A stretch of DNA of 64,000 bases from CAZAMI01 sp964627805 (GTDB lineage: Archaea > Thermoproteota > Thermoprotei_A > Sulfolobales > NBVN01), in the NCBI GenBank assembly GCA_964627805.1, contig CAZVLA010000052.1:1-64000 (forward strand). Direction: 5' to 3'. Each line of letters starts with the position of its first letter. The first letter of the stretch is position 1. This document shows, in pieces, positions 63,431-64,000 of this stretch. Below the pieces are notes generated by a model. The model worked only from the letters and a program-made list of their open reading frames with translations. It had not been told where the DNA came from and searched no databases. The position numbers were made by a program, and so were the translations under genes.

Positions 63431-64000
63431 TTATATATTCACCTGCTGACCTAAGGGCTTACCCGTAACGCCGTACACCTTACCCGTAGGTAATGCTTTC
63501 ACCTTAGACGTTACTACCTTCACAGTGAATACTTGGTCCCTAGCGTTGTATTCAGTCTTAAGTACTACGTCAGTCTCGAACATGATTACGTCTATCCACT
63601 TAGGAACTTCCTTCCTCGTAACTAACTCGCCCTCAATGACTATATCCTCGTACTGGGTGTATGTAGTGTATATTATGCCCTTCTTGGCTATTTCGTAAGC
63701 CTTACTGTGAATCTGCCTTAACATTAACCTGCGTTCCTTCCAGATGTTGAGGTTAGAAATGCCCTGGAAAGGACCTAAGCCATGTCTGTGCCTCATTGCG
63801 AACTCGATAATCTGCTCCATAATCTCCGTGCCGTCAAACACTATCCAGTCAGGCTTTATTTTCTCAGCACAGTAGTCTAGAATCTTCAGGATGTACTCGA
63901 AAGTCCTTGAGGAGGATTCAGTAACTTTATCGGGTCTCCAGTCCATGTACTTAACAGCATCAAACACATGTATTCTGCTGTCATTATTGAATACGTTAAT
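63431..64000 (-). CDS. RecA-like ATPase, Sak4/AAA_24-type (5' partial)
   Basis: The frame is open to the right edge, so the Walker A end lies outside the window. The visible 189 residues have PDWIVFDGTEIM (Walker B-like), then GISNLNIWKERRLMLRQIHSKA and KGIIYTTYTQYED, as in the phage Sak4 single-strand-annealing ATPases. It would promote recombination-dependent replication with PCNA, PolB and the nucleases. GTG 63967 is an internal codon, not the start. Confidence 0.7.
   Translation of the reverse strand: MNVFNNDSRIHVFDAVKYMDWRPDKVTESSSRTFEYILKILDYCAEKIKPDWIVFDGTEIMEQIIEFAMRHRHGLGPFQGISNLNIWKERRLMLRQIHSKAYEIAKKGIIYTTYTQYEDIVIEGELVTRKEVPKWIDVIMFETDVVLKTEYNARDQVFTVKVVTSKVKALPTGKVYGVTGKPLGQQVNI

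Overview
The window looks like one contiguous piece of a large double-stranded DNA virus, or a closely related virus-like element, of a hyperthermophilic archaeon, probably a crenarchaeote. The archaeal signs are the information-processing genes: a family B DNA polymerase, PriS/PriL-type primase, PCNA, an RFC small subunit, an Elf1-like factor and an XPF nuclease. AT-rich TATA-type promoters, GGTGAT/GAGGTG ribosome-binding sites and heavy AGG/ATA codon use fit as well. The viral signs are dense, tightly overlapping small genes, a tail-spike-like beta-helix protein, a tyrosine recombinase, and an almost complete split into a rightward arm (about 1-31 kb) and a leftward arm (about 31-64 kb). I see no terminase, portal or HK97-type capsid protein, so the virion type is undecided. 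Host and virus class are inferences. No rRNA, tRNA, CRISPR array or insertion sequence was seen.

Rightward arm. Positions 1-9 kb hold large beta-rich or beta-helical proteins (probable virion surface or receptor-binding proteins), small membrane proteins and a UbiA prenyltransferase. Positions 9-16.9 kb hold a zinc-ribbon/coiled-coil protein, a MinD/ParA-like ATPase and many small probable structural proteins. On the other strand at 16.9-18.8 kb lie a tyrosine recombinase and a MoxR-like AAA+ ATPase. Positions 18.9-23 kb carry a nucleotidyltransferase-domain gene, a GT4 glycosyltransferase and a second UbiA enzyme. From 24.1 to 27.8 kb there is a run of genes whose products share the N-terminal peptide MSLHAMIAE-[AGST]-K. 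It is followed by a subtilisin-like protease and a transglutaminase-like cysteine protease.

Leftward arm, read from its right end. Positions 64-59.3 kb encode a RecA-like (Sak4-type) ATPase, PCNA, a primase with an apparent PriL-type C-terminus, and DNA polymerase B. Positions 59.3-49.5 kb form a DNA-modification operon: a YhhQ-like 7-deazaguanine transporter, a QueF-like protein, a PIG-L/QueD-like fusion, a radical SAM enzyme, two glycosyltransferases, a DpdA-like transglycosylase, a Dam-type methylase and an XPF-type nuclease. Positions 49.5-39 kb carry small zinc proteins, RFC small and large-like subunits, a Cas4-like nuclease, and a Ycf46/Ycf35/DUF2997 gene set. Positions 38.5-31.4 kb carry tandem paralogue families and two more MSLHAMIAE genes.

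Two systems stand out. The first is the MSLHAMIAE family: nine otherwise different, often cysteine-containing proteins with one N-terminal tag. The tag ends in [IL]-x-E-[AGST], which resembles the capsid-targeting and cleavage sequence of phage T4 internal head proteins, and candidate proteases are encoded nearby. The second is the DpdA/QueF operon with its glycosyltransferases, deacetylase-like domain and radical SAM enzyme, which suggests hypermodified 7-deazaguanine DNA. Both functional readings are inferences from sequence motifs and gene order.
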